64,000 nucleotides of DNA from positions 558,001-622,000 of the forward strand of contig NZ_JAYMEM010000026.1 of the NCBI RefSeq assembly GCF_037029465.1. Reading direction: 5' to 3'. A model generated the notes under the pieces. That model was not told where the DNA came from and made no database searches. It was given only the letters and a program-made list of their open reading frames with translations. Source of the DNA: Mesoflavibacter sp037029465. Lineage in GTDB: Bacteria > Bacteroidota > Bacteroidia > Flavobacteriales > Flavobacteriaceae. This document shows, piece by piece, positions 15,998 to 23,890 of the stretch. A program made the translations under genes and the position numbers. Position 1 is the first letter of the stretch, and every line of letters begins with the position of its first letter.

Positions 15998-17176
15998 TTA
16001 TTCTTTTACCAATAATTCCATAACAGATTTGACAAATGTATCTTTTATCTTTTTATTCAGGTCACGCATATTCTTGTATTTACCTACATTAATTTGTGAA
16101 AGAATATTTGTTGTAATGTTTTCTGGTAATTCAAATTCAAAACTATTATTAAATTTTTCAATAATATTTTTAATCCTAAATTCAACAAACTTTTCTTTGT
16201 GACTATGAAACAAAGGCATAAAATACCCTTTATAATCAAATCTTGACCTTAATTCAGGTGATATTCTTTTAGGAAATTCTTCTTTACTAATATTGGATGT
16301 AAAAATAATTATGAATCCATCAAGATTAATTTCTTCAGCCATAGAACTGATCATTTTTCCACTCTCCAATACATCTAAAAAATAGTTAAATAACGTTGAA
16401 TTTGATTTTTCAAACTCATCTATGAGTATTATTCCAATATCAGATTCTTTAACTCTTATGAAAAGCTCCCCAGCTTCACTTCCGACATAACCTCTAGGAC
16501 TACCTATAAGTGAATTTAATGCATTATCACTGCTATAATTTCCAAAATTGATTTTTGCTAGCTTTTTCTTACCGCCAAGTGATTTGTGTATTGCTCTTGC
16601 AACTTCAGTTTTCCCGACACCTGAATCTCCCATTAAAAACAATGATAGAATTTTATGCTCGCCTAATTTATTGAATACTCTAAAGTTTCTAATTAACTCT
16701 GTAAAATCGTCTTTAAATTTTTCGTGACCATAAATCCGATTAGAAAATGAATTTATAAATTCATTTATCTCCTCACTATTGAGATCGATTATTTTTCTAT
16801 GTTTTAAGTTTTTTGATTTTACTGTGTTGTCAACTACACTGTATTCAACATCAATATCTTCTATTGAATCAATATCAATAAAATCTTCAAAACAATACCT
16901 TAATTCGTATTCGAATAACTCTTTGTGCTTTTTATCAGCAATAAAGATGGTATCTTCTGGAAACTTTGGTAAAACTAGTTCCGCATTATATTGAATCCTC
17001 TCTAAACTTATCAAAGAAGATATATCAACTATTTGAGTGTACTCATTAACTTCATCTATTTTATCGAAGTTCAATAAGCCTTCAGTTATGCTTATAATTT
17101 CTTTTCCTTCTTCGACCTTCAATTTTTTATAAAAGTCAAAATATAGTTTATCGAAAAATAGCAATTGAGTCCTCAT
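15998..17176 (-). CDS. stand-alone Clp-type AAA+ ATPase
   Basis: This 392-residue protein has one AAA+ module of the AAA_2 (ClpA/B) kind, preceded by a ~145-residue N-terminal domain I do not recognise. Walker A is GDSGVGKT (183-190), Walker B ILIDEFEK (about 250-257), the sensor-1 region FTSN (292-295) and the arginine finger ELRSRFD (R312). The pore-loop-like GYVG (229-232) suggests substrate threading, as in unfoldases. There is no second AAA+ domain and no ClpP-binding loop that I can see. It begins 9 bp after the DUF6414-like gene, and the two probably form an operon. The function is unknown. Confidence 0.8.
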   Translation of the reverse strand: MRTQLLFFDKLYFDFYKKLKVEEGKEIISITEGLLNFDKIDEVNEYTQIVDISSLISLERIQYNAELVLPKFPEDTIFIADKKHKELFEYELRYCFEDFIDIDSIEDIDVEYSVVDNTVKSKNLKHRKIIDLNSEEINEFINSFSNRIYGHEKFKDDFTELIRNFRVFNKLGEHKILSLFLMGDSGVGKTEVARAIHKSLGGKKKLAKINFGNYSSDNALNSLIGSPRGYVGSEAGELFIRVKESDIGIILIDEFEKSNSTLFNYFLDVLESGKMISSMAEEINLDGFIIIFTSNISKEEFPKRISPELRSRFDYKGYFMPLFHSHKEKFVEFRIKNIIEKFNNSFEFELPENITTNILSQINVGKYKNMRDLNKKIKDTFVKSVMELLVKE

Positions 17177-17185
17177 TAATTAAAT

Positions 17186-18052
17186 TTAGTTTGGAATTGA
17201 TACATTTTGAATAATTGCTAATAAATCTATATAATGAAACTCTTTATCTCCATCTTTGGAACTTGCAAAAAGAAAAGCCGAATTTTCTTTAGCCTTTGTA
17301 TACTGACTATCTTGAATTTCCTTTACTTCATCTTGGTTGTTATTCATCATATTTTGCATAGTTCCAATTTCTTGAAAGAATTCTAAAGAGTTTTTTAGAG
17401 AATCAACTTTTATCTTCCCTTTATATAAACCAACTATTGAGACTTTACCTATAAATAAATCATCAACACTATACGAGCTCTCAAATTCACTTTCAAAAGT
17501 TAATGGAATTTTGACAAGTATTTCGTCATCACTTTCCTCAATTACACCTTTCATTTTATATGCGTAATCTTTAAACATTGAGTTAAATAAATTATTAATA
17601 TCAAAACCATTAGCACCAGGAATATTCATTCCTTTAAACGAACCACTTGTAAATAGTTTAACTGTTCTTAATTCTGGTTCATTTTCTAATGTAAGATTGA
17701 CATTATCTACTTTTATTAAGCTACCTTCTTTAATATCGTTGAAGTTAGTAGTCAATTTACTTTTTTCAATGATTTCATTTAGAATAACAGACTTTGTAGT
17801 TTTAATTTCAAAAGTTTCAAGAACTTTCTGTGAGTCTGATTTAATATTCTTACGTCCAGCTTCTCCATCAAGTGAAGCTCCAGCTATATTAAAAATATTT
17901 AAAAAGTTTACACCTAGTTTACCTCGATAATCAACTTCTTTTCCTTCATTACTATCCGAATGTTTTTCTTTACTTAATGCAATTACATTGCTTAACATCA
18001 TTTTAATTTCGTAAACCTTCGGAAAGTTGATATAGTATATGTTAAATATCAT
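17186..18052 (-). CDS. DUF6414-like protein of unknown function
   Basis: I place the start at ATG 18052 (MIFNIYYINFPKVYEIKMML), giving 288 residues. The earlier in-frame start at 18148 would overlap the upstream gene by 50 bp and add residues read out of frame from it. The layout resembles DUF6414 proteins: a short N-terminal strand-rich segment, a KIKSDSQKVLETFEIK region, and a C-terminal domain with KVSIVGLYKGKI. That match is from memory and tentative. There is no signal peptide or membrane segment. It lies between an AlbA_2/HATPase regulator and an AAA+ ATPase on the same strand. Confidence 0.6.
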   Translation of the reverse strand: MIFNIYYINFPKVYEIKMMLSNVIALSKEKHSDSNEGKEVDYRGKLGVNFLNIFNIAGASLDGEAGRKNIKSDSQKVLETFEIKTTKSVILNEIIEKSKLTTNFNDIKEGSLIKVDNVNLTLENEPELRTVKLFTSGSFKGMNIPGANGFDINNLFNSMFKDYAYKMKGVIEESDDEILVKIPLTFESEFESSYSVDDLFIGKVSIVGLYKGKIKVDSLKNSLEFFQEIGTMQNMMNNNQDEVKEIQDSQYTKAKENSAFLFASSKDGDKEFHYIDLLAIIQNVSIPN

Positions 18053-18098
18053 TTTTAATAATTTAATTTCAAATTTTTCTACCCACCTTTCTACCCAC

Positions 18099-19478
18099 TT
18101 AAGGAAGTATATAATTAATTTGCCAATGACCTCCTTTTGCACTACCAACTCTTTCTATAAGACCTAAATCTTTTAGAGCATCAAGGTTGTTATCAATAGC
18201 AGTAGCACTTAAGCCAACTTTATCTTCAAGTTCTCTTTTAGAAACTTTACTGTTTTCGTGAATAGCTTTAATAATATTAACTCTATTATCAGTAAGGTTA
18301 TCTACCCACTTATCTACCCACTTATTAAAATCAAAAGGTCTTCTAACTGTTACAGTAAACATTCCTTCAGTATTGAATTCAGGTTCAGTTAAATCAGCTT
18401 CAATCATTAAGTCTCTCATTCTCCCAATTCCAGATCCTACTTGTTCAACCATTCTAATTCTCTCAAATAGACCAAATATTAAAGGATTTCTACTTAAACT
18501 TCTTTTACCAAATTCATTTTTAGGAATACCACTAATTAACCCTCCAGGATTAGAAATCTCAACTCTATCATTAAATACCTCAATAGTAGTACGAGCTCCT
18601 TTATCATAATAATCTCTATGAGCCAGCGCATTAATTATAGCTTCTTTAAAAACGGTTTCCGGAATTTCCCAGATTTCTTTTCTAGGTTGGGAACCTGCTC
18701 CCTCAATATCATAACGTACATCTAACTTTTTCTTTAACCAAGACATTGATTGCAAATATTGATTGTATAATGAGCCTGTCATTACTTTATCATCTTCAAT
18801 AAAACGCTTATCAACTCCATCAAAGGCTATACAACGTATTACGGCCTTTTCGAAAAACTGTTCCGGGTTTTCAGCAAAGAATAAAGCCGCACCATTCTTT
18901 AATAATCCTTCTTTAGTAATCAGTTTAAGATTATTGAAAACTTGTTCGTTTGAAACTGTAGTGCCTAATCCAGCTAAAGCTCTAAACTGATTAATATTAT
19001 TATCAGGAACGTCTTGATTAATATCAATTGCCTTACAAGGTGCTTCATCAAAGTAAATTTTATCGGCTTGTTGAAAAAAATCTCTCATTTCTTCAACGGT
19101 TGTCAATTTTTGCGAGTTAGGCCCTTGACGAACATAAATTGCACCAGATAAAACATAGGGCTTATTGTCTCCAGAGGGAACTTCAATAACTACAACATCT
19201 TTGGAATCTACAGTTACAGTATAAATCTCACAATGTAAAGCGGGTGAAATTTCATTAATTGAATTTTGAAGCGCAGAACGTTTCACATTATTAAAAACAA
19301 CACCTTGAACAATATTGTTGTCGTCCACTCCTAAAAGAAGTGTTCCTCCTGCTGCATTAGCAAAAGCACAAATTTCTTCAGTAACATCTTTAATTTTGCT
19401 TGGAATACTAACCTTAAATTCAACATTATAACCCTCTCCTGAAGCAATAAGTGATTTTATATTTTTTTCATTTAACAT
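18099..19478 (-). CDS. AlbA_2/HATPase_c_4 DNA-binding regulator (Schlafen-AlbA type)
   Basis: This 459-residue protein has three parts. First is an N-terminal AlbA_2 (Schlafen-type) domain (about 12-135), with EGYNVEFKVS, ANAAGGTLLLGV and YVRQGPNSQ. Second is a GHKL-type HATPase domain (about 285-365), with EAIINALAHRDY and EQVGSGIGRM. Third is a C-terminal winged helix (about 400-459) with SKRELEDKVGLS. Members are often annotated as transcriptional regulators or RecG-like, and they turn up in defence and mobile loci. It heads a minus-strand trio with the DUF6414-like and AAA+ genes. A TAGATTTG box lies 5 bases before its start. Confidence 0.85.
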   Translation of the reverse strand: MLNEKNIKSLIASGEGYNVEFKVSIPSKIKDVTEEICAFANAAGGTLLLGVDDNNIVQGVVFNNVKRSALQNSINEISPALHCEIYTVTVDSKDVVVIEVPSGDNKPYVLSGAIYVRQGPNSQKLTTVEEMRDFFQQADKIYFDEAPCKAIDINQDVPDNNINQFRALAGLGTTVSNEQVFNNLKLITKEGLLKNGAALFFAENPEQFFEKAVIRCIAFDGVDKRFIEDDKVMTGSLYNQYLQSMSWLKKKLDVRYDIEGAGSQPRKEIWEIPETVFKEAIINALAHRDYYDKGARTTIEVFNDRVEISNPGGLISGIPKNEFGKRSLSRNPLIFGLFERIRMVEQVGSGIGRMRDLMIEADLTEPEFNTEGMFTVTVRRPFDFNKWVDKWVDNLTDNRVNIIKAIHENSKVSKRELEDKVGLSATAIDNNLDALKDLGLIERVGSAKGGHWQINYILP

Positions 19479-19483
19479 AACAA

Positions 19484-19491
19484 CAAATCTA
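19484..19491 (-). promoter_or_regulatory. possible -7 box (TAGATTTG) of the AlbA_2/AAA+ module
   Basis: The minus-strand sequence fits TAnnTTTG. A TTTG at 19515-19518 could be the -33, but its 23-base spacing is long. The transcription start would be at or beside the start codon at 19478. Weak support. Confidence 0.35.
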
Positions 19492-19513
19492 TGAAATCAT
19501 TTTCAAGTTTTTC

Positions 19514-20197
19514 TCAAATTCTCTTGTCTTTACTTTCCTTATCAAATGCAATCAAATTAAAGAGCTGTCGCATTCTGGAACGTACACGGTTGCCATAGCG
19601 TTCTTCCAGTTCTTGTGCGTTTAGGTTTGTAGTTGCGTGGGTTCTGACCCCTCGACTGCGCTCGGGGTGACAGGTTCTTACAAACAAATCGTAGCGTGAT
19701 AAGAGGATTTCGCCCATAACATTGCAGTCCTTTCCAAAATGTCTTCCGATGGTTTCTACTCCTAAATCGTCAAAACAATAAAAATTACTGTTGCCGTATT
19801 CTTGAATGGTTTTGTAACCAATATTATTGAAAGCAAACGTGATGTTTCTTGCTGGGATTAATTCGTAAGATTTTTGGTGTGGTACGATGTTCCTTAATAA
19901 TTTCATTAAACTGGTTTTACCACAACCAACAGGACCCGATAATAAAATCCCCTTGTTTGGATCTATATTTAGTTTTGCACAGGCTTCAAAATCACGAATG
20001 AAATAAATGCATAGTTTATAAAGCACCACCTCATCTTCTTCATAAATCTTGAAGTTTTTGCCAAACATCAATTTCCCTTTTGCATCGAGGTAAATGAGTA
20101 TGCTTTTGAAATCATACTGAATACAATTGTCTTTTAACTCGCCAAGTTTGTATTGGACTCCTTTTTCGATGATTATGTGAGGTTGATTTGTGTTCAT
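19514..20197 (-). CDS. DnaC/IstB-like P-loop ATPase of the island, with an in-frame repeat insertion
   Basis: This 227-residue AAA+ protein has Walker A GPVGCGKT (88-95), Walker B FYCFDDLG (139-146) and sensor-1 ATTN (188-191). Such proteins load helicases or serve the replication and mobilisation modules of Bacteroidota islands. An 11-residue segment (176-186, containing CHPERSRG) interrupts the block just before sensor 1. Removing its 33 bp restores FVRTHATTNLN, the expected sequence. The insert is a dispersed palindromic repeat flanked by a 6-bp duplication. The protein may still work, because the insert keeps the frame and lies in a loop. A further HTH gene lies upstream. Confidence 0.82.
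   Translation of the reverse strand: MNTNQPHIIIEKGVQYKLGELKDNCIQYDFKSILIYLDAKGKLMFGKNFKIYEEDEVVLYKLCIYFIRDFEACAKLNIDPNKGILLSGPVGCGKTSLMKLLRNIVPHQKSYELIPARNITFAFNNIGYKTIQEYGNSNFYCFDDLGVETIGRHFGKDCNVMGEILLSRYDLFVRTCHPERSRGVRTHATTNLNAQELEERYGNRVRSRMRQLFNLIAFDKESKDKRI
19640..19678. repeat. 33-bp REP-like palindromic repeat insertion with GGTTCT duplication
   Basis: GGTTCT occurs at 19640-19645 and again at 19673-19678. Between them lies a palindrome centred on CGACTGCGCTCG with CCCC/GGGG arms (about 19648-19668). The unit length is exactly 33 bp, so the DnaC-like reading frame is kept. The same kind of sequence, CGACTGCGCTC followed by GGTGACAG, occurs at 20900-20920 between genes. Confidence 0.85.
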
Positions 20198-20204
20198 ACT
20201 TGTA

Positions 20205-20270
20205 TTTATGAGATTGCTTCACTTTGTTCGTAATGACGATGAGATCCTGAAACAAGTTCAGGATGACACA
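20205..20270. repeat. REP-like dispersed repeats downstream of the HTH replication-type gene
   Basis: Two units lie side by side: a TGAGATTGCTTC...GTAATGACG unit (about 20209-20238), and a palindrome TCCTGAA (20245-20251) / TTCAGGA (20257-20263) followed by TGACA. They resemble repeats scattered between genes in flavobacterial genomes. They fill the gap between the HTH gene and the DnaC-like gene. Confidence 0.6.
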
Positions 20271-20275
20271 ATGTG

Positions 20276-20812
20276 TCAAAGAGGTTCGTTGTAGTTTTTA
20301 TTTTTAGTTGTCTTAAGGTTGTCCATATTTGGGACACTACTATTTTGTTTTAAATCATTTTCAGAATCGTTAAAATCTAATTTTTTTAAATTTTTCTGTT
20401 TATTACTGTTTATGTTTTCTATAGTTTGTATATGTTTATATATAGGTACCAGTGCTTGTCCAGTACTTGTCTCGATTTGAGTAGAGTTGTGTCCCACTAC
20501 TTGTCCAGTACTTGTCCCAAATTTGAGCATCTTAATTTTGCTCCCTCTATACGGATTGTGAGATGGGAAATACACGATATATTTCCAATGGTTTAATTCC
20601 TTGATGCATCTGTGATAGGTAGATTTTGAACCTATTTTAGATAATTGCATAACCTCATCACGGTTTATAAAGAACTCTTCTAAAAATCGGTTTAAATTCC
20701 ATAACTGGAATAAGGCTATATATAAGCTTATGTGGGTTGGATTTAAGCGACTGTCTTTAGAAAATTGACTGAAAACTGCGTTGAGATGTTTGATGTAATT
20801 TATTTCTTGCAT
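20276..20812 (-). CDS. HTH replication-type protein of the island
   Basis: I place the start at ATG 20812 (MQEINYIKHLNAVF), giving 178 residues. The in-frame codon at 20851 lies inside a dispersed repeat and would add 13 unrelated residues. The N-terminal two thirds form a winged-helix-like domain (HISLYIALFQLWNLNRF; SRDEV-like INRDEVMQLSKIGSKSTYHRCI; HWKYIVYFPSHNPYRGSKI). The C-terminal tail is low-complexity, rich in Asn, Gln and Lys, and probably disordered. Proteins of this type commonly precede a DnaC-like ATPase in Bacteroidota integrative elements and may act in replication initiation; that role is inferred. Confidence 0.7.
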   Translation of the reverse strand: MQEINYIKHLNAVFSQFSKDSRLNPTHISLYIALFQLWNLNRFLEEFFINRDEVMQLSKIGSKSTYHRCIKELNHWKYIVYFPSHNPYRGSKIKMLKFGTSTGQVVGHNSTQIETSTGQALVPIYKHIQTIENINSNKQKNLKKLDFNDSENDLKQNSSVPNMDNLKTTKNKNYNEPL

Positions 20813-20818
20813 AAGTTG

Positions 20819-20960
20819 ACTTCTCGATACAATTTTGTGAAACAAAATCACTCGAAGTGACGTTACCTTTCATTTTTATGAGATACTGAAACAACCTTTC
20901 GACTGCGCTCAAGGTGACAGTTTAAGTTAGCATTAATGAGATTCCCGCCTTTGCGGGAAT
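20819..20960. repeat. cluster of REP-like palindromic repeats between two island genes
   Basis: Three units are visible. The first is an ACTTCTCGA...CTCGAAGTG stem (20819-20859) with ATTTTG/CAAAAT inside. The second is a CGACTGCGCTCAAGGTGACAG unit in two parts (about 20901-20920). The third is a perfect ATTCCCGC (20941-20948) / GCGGGAAT (20953-20960) hairpin that touches the stop codon of the HTH gene. The third could act as a terminator-like 3' hairpin for that gene. Confidence 0.6.
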
Positions 20961-21238
20961 TAAAACTTATTATGAATGCGGTTTTCTTCCATTACTTTAA
21001 GGATTTCTTCGTAGTCGTAATAGATAACACCTCCAACTTTTGTGTAGGGTAGTGTACCATTTATACGAAGATTTTGTAATGTTCCTGGTGAGATACTTAA
21101 AAGGTCTCTTACTTCTGGTGATTTGAGCCATTTTTTAGGTGCAAAACCTGATTGGTGGTTAATGATTGCTTTAATATCTTCCAGTAATTCTTCTTTAAAC
21201 TCTCGAAGATCTTCGGTAGTGATAATTGTTGCTGCCAT
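20960..21238 (-). CDS. excisionase-like helix-turn-helix protein
   Basis: This 92-residue protein has an N-terminal helical segment (TTEDLREFKEELLEDIKAII), then a MerR/Xis-like HTH (WLKSPEVRDLLSISPGTLQN, LRINGTLPYTKVGGVIYY). This is the usual HTH_17 layout of small DNA-binding proteins in Bacteroidota integrative elements, next to RteC. Likely roles are excision or regulation of the element. It lies downstream of rteC on the same strand, with a 147-base gap rich in dyads. Confidence 0.85.
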   Translation of the reverse strand: MAATIITTEDLREFKEELLEDIKAIINHQSGFAPKKWLKSPEVRDLLSISPGTLQNLRINGTLPYTKVGGVIYYDYEEILKVMEENRIHNKF

Positions 21239-21257
21239 AGTAAAGTTTTTAGTTTAA

Positions 21258-21376
21258 AATAGCTACCGCTTTGAACATAACATTCGCAGCAGTAGCTATT
21301 AATGTGATTTGACTTTCGTTTGGCAAATATGAAGGGAATTGATTTTGTTTATTCACAACGGGGATTGTGTTGTGAA
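21258..21376. promoter_or_regulatory. dyad-rich control region upstream of the excisionase-like gene
   Basis: AATAGCTA (21258-21265) pairs with TAGCTATT (21293-21300), and TTCACAAC (21352-21359) pairs with GTTGTGAA (21369-21376). The gap has no gene. The dyads are likely operators or mRNA hairpins that control the HTH gene; in CTnDOT, RteC activates excision genes, so RteC is a candidate ligand by analogy. Confidence 0.4.
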
Positions 21377-21385
21377 CGATTTTAC

Positions 21386-22234
21386 CTAAATCCCTTCATC
21401 GGTATCTTCCATTCGTTTTAGCAATCCTTTATTTAATGTGGTAAGAAATTTTGCTCTATCGGCTTTCCGAGTCCTAATTTCAAGGAATGTACGACGGTAT
21501 TGCCCTAAATCTATTTCAAAAATATGTTCAAAATATTCTGCAATATCTTTTAAATCAGCAGCACCATTATTAAAGACACCTTCTGTGTGTAATGCATAAA
21601 CCAGCTCAATTAAGGCTACTTTTGGGCTTGTCCAAATCATTTTCAAGTTCGGTTTGCGTTGTGATTTTTCGCCATTGTCTTTACTACCAATTAATACTAA
21701 ATTATTTTCTAAATACAATTGAATTAAATCGTTGGCTAGTATCTTAGCTACTTTATAATCATGTGAGGTTGAAAAGTTTGTATCTGCTTCAAAGTAGTAG
21801 CTAGATAACGACATTTTAATGTCGAACTTACTACGTAAAAAGTATTTATGATCTAGGTATGTACTACCTGAACGGTAGTATTTATAAAACTCTAATTCAT
21901 TGTCAAAAAATGCTTTCAGTTTAACCAATTCATTGTTATAATATTTTTTTACAATTCGGCTACCTCCGTTTGGTCTTTTCATTTCAATTTTAAAAATTGT
22001 ATTGTAATAAATTAACTTGGATGTAAACTGGGGTTTAATTTCTTTAAAGAATTTTATCTCTTCTGCATCTGTTTTAAACTTTGTTTTTAACAAAACGCCT
22101 CTTAATGAGTCTATAGTTTTTAGAATGATTTCTATTGCTTTTTCACATCGAGTAGATTGATTATCGATTTCTAAATCTATGAAGTTTAATTGATCATTAA
22201 GATTAGTTAGTAGGTTATTTATTTTTGAACTCAA
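21386..22234 (-). CDS. RteC-domain regulator of element excision
   Basis: This 282-residue protein is of the RteC family, which in CTnDOT activates transcription of the excision operon. The C-terminal signature region is intact: IWTSPKVALIELVYALH, FNNGAADLKDIAEYFEHIF and RRTFLEIRTRKADRAKFL. The start is TTG at 22234. It overlaps the TetR stop codon (TTGA), and the next Met is too far inside. This is key evidence that the island is an integrative element related to the CTnDOT regulatory logic. Confidence 0.9.
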   Translation of the reverse strand: MSSKINNLLTNLNDQLNFIDLEIDNQSTRCEKAIEIILKTIDSLRGVLLKTKFKTDAEEIKFFKEIKPQFTSKLIYYNTIFKIEMKRPNGGSRIVKKYYNNELVKLKAFFDNELEFYKYYRSGSTYLDHKYFLRSKFDIKMSLSSYYFEADTNFSTSHDYKVAKILANDLIQLYLENNLVLIGSKDNGEKSQRKPNLKMIWTSPKVALIELVYALHTEGVFNNGAADLKDIAEYFEHIFEIDLGQYRRTFLEIRTRKADRAKFLTTLNKGLLKRMEDTDEGI

Positions 22235-22845
22235 ATAGTTTTATTTTTATTAAACTCATTTAACATTTCTAATCCTTTTACCGACACCAACCTATGTAAA
22301 AACAATGAGTTTAAAAACTTAAGCGTATTTTGGTTTGTTCCTGGATTGTAGAAAAAACCATCCAAAAAAATGATTTTAGAAATATCATTAAAAGATTCAC
22401 AAATTTCTTCTGTGTTTATATCCATTTTATAATACCCTTCTTGTTTACCCTTAATGATATTTTCTCTAAGAAAAGGTATTACTATAATATTTTTGTGTTT
22501 AACAACTTCTAAGAAAATTGTTGGATAGTATTTTTTTAATTCTTTGCCAAATGAAGCAGATATGTTAAAAGAAAGCTCATTTATATAATCAAAAAAAAGT
22601 ATTAATTCTTGTAATGCATTTTTGCTTATTTGTTTGTTTTCAAAAATTTCTTTTTTCAGCTCTTTTATTTGTAATTCTATAACTTGATGTAATAAATCGT
22701 CTTTATTTTCAAAATATTTATAAATTGTTTTTTTAGACACACCGCATTTTTTTGCAATATCATCCATTGTAATATGCTGGATTCCATAATTAAAAAACAT
22801 ATTGGCAGACTGTTCTAAAATCATTTTTTTTCTTTTAAAAGCCAT
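22231..22845 (-). CDS. TetR/AcrR-family transcriptional regulator
   Basis: This 204-residue TetR regulator has an N-terminal HTH (about 10-55) with ITMDDIAKKCGVSKKTIYKYFENKDDLL read in parts. The C-terminal ligand domain is all-helical and carries no obvious motif. It starts 14 bp after the acyltransferase gene, and its stop overlaps the rteC start. It is a likely controller of the acyltransferase or of the wider envelope operon. A perfect 14-bp palindrome at 23809-23822, upstream of the acyltransferase, is a candidate operator. Confidence 0.9.
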   Translation of the reverse strand: MAFKRKKMILEQSANMFFNYGIQHITMDDIAKKCGVSKKTIYKYFENKDDLLHQVIELQIKELKKEIFENKQISKNALQELILFFDYINELSFNISASFGKELKKYYPTIFLEVVKHKNIIVIPFLRENIIKGKQEGYYKMDINTEEICESFNDISKIIFLDGFFYNPGTNQNTLKFLNSLFLHRLVSVKGLEMLNEFNKNKTI

Positions 22846-22859
22846 ACTCTATTTTTTTG

Positions 22860-23741
22860 TTATGATAAATTTCCAATCCATCGTCTTTTATATTCATCTT
22901 TATATTTTCGTTTCCAACGTCTATGACTCCAGAGGTAGTTTTCGGGGTTTTTATTTATTGATTCTTCTAATTTTTTGGCATAGAATTGTGTAATTAATCC
23001 AACTTGATATTGTTCTGAAAAATTAAAAAGAGGTGTTATAACAAATTTGTAATAACCTCTATCTAAACGAATAATGTTTGCAAAAAAAGAAGTGGTTTTG
23101 TTTGATGCCGTATAAAGTTCAGCTCCACTTAAAAAGGCTGTTTTTTGGTTTAAAAAATTTGTCCAATAACTTTTTATTGAAATTTTTGGGGTTTGGTCTG
23201 CAACTAAAACTAATACATGTGGATTGTCTTTGAATTTTTCAATCTCTCGTTTTAATGTTTTTGATGAAACCAATTTTGAACCAAATCGGCTCCTCATTTT
23301 CTTCATTAAGCTATTAAATTTTTTATTTTTTATAGGTTTATAGGCAACTATAACATTGTCTTCTAATACACTTGAAATATGTAAATTCGCCCATTCCCAA
23401 TTAAACTGATGCCCCAAATAAACATGACAATTTTTCTTTTGAGATATTATGTTTATTAATTCAGAATAATCTACAGAGATCCTGCTATGCAATTCTTCTT
23501 TTGATATCGACAAAAGTTTTAATGTCTCAATAAAATTATCGCAGAAATTTCTGTAAAATTTTTTCTCAATAATTAGCCTTTCTTTTTTGTTTAGACTGGT
23601 AAATGAATTCTTAATGTTTTCTGATACCGTTTTTCTACGATATTTTACAACATAATACAACAAATAATAACAGACATCTGATATCAGATACAACAGTCTT
23701 AACGGTAGAAGTGAAAACGCATATGATATTTTGTAAAGCAT
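22860..23741 (-). CDS. LpxL/HtrB-like lysophospholipid or lipid A acyltransferase
   Basis: This 293-residue membrane-associated acyltransferase belongs to the LpxL/HtrB family. An N-terminal hydrophobic segment (about 10-32) anchors it to the membrane. The catalytic HX4E motif is HQFNWE (H111, E116), and VADQTPK lies further on. In known members the enzyme adds secondary acyl chains to lipid A or related lipids; the substrate here is unknown. The core genome must also carry a housekeeping LpxL, so this island copy may modify the envelope. The TetR gene follows after 14 bp. Confidence 0.87.
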   Translation of the reverse strand: MLYKISYAFSLLPLRLLYLISDVCYYLLYYVVKYRRKTVSENIKNSFTSLNKKERLIIEKKFYRNFCDNFIETLKLLSISKEELHSRISVDYSELINIISQKKNCHVYLGHQFNWEWANLHISSVLEDNVIVAYKPIKNKKFNSLMKKMRSRFGSKLVSSKTLKREIEKFKDNPHVLVLVADQTPKISIKSYWTNFLNQKTAFLSGAELYTASNKTTSFFANIIRLDRGYYKFVITPLFNFSEQYQVGLITQFYAKKLEESINKNPENYLWSHRRWKRKYKDEYKRRWIGNLS

Positions 23742-23808
23742 ACGTTAGAGTTTAATTTAAAGGTGTATTACATTTATGAAGTATATTTTATGACTAAAAC
23801 ACTTGTTC

Positions 23809-23822
23809 TTAGAATATTCTAA
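23809..23822. promoter_or_regulatory. perfect 14-bp palindrome upstream of the acyltransferase-tetR pair
   Basis: TTAGAATATTCTAA lies in the 149-base gap before the acyltransferase, 67 bp from its start codon. Perfect dyads of this size fit TetR-type dimers, so autoregulation by the adjacent TetR is plausible. I found no second copy upstream of the efflux genes. Confidence 0.45.
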
Positions 23823-23890
23823 AATGATATTTTTACTATTTCTCTTCATATTAAAAATTTAAAAAAGAATTTGTTTTGCTTGTATATAAA

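Noticed and set aside
15885..16202. Plus-strand open frame of 105 codons beside the AAA+ gene
   Set aside because: It is mostly antisense of the AAA+ coding region and crosses a palindrome; composition is not protein-like.
18053..18148. Longer N-terminus of the DUF6414-like protein
   Set aside because: It overlaps the upstream gene's coding region by 50 bp in another frame and gives a WVERWVEK stretch that only mirrors that gene's end.
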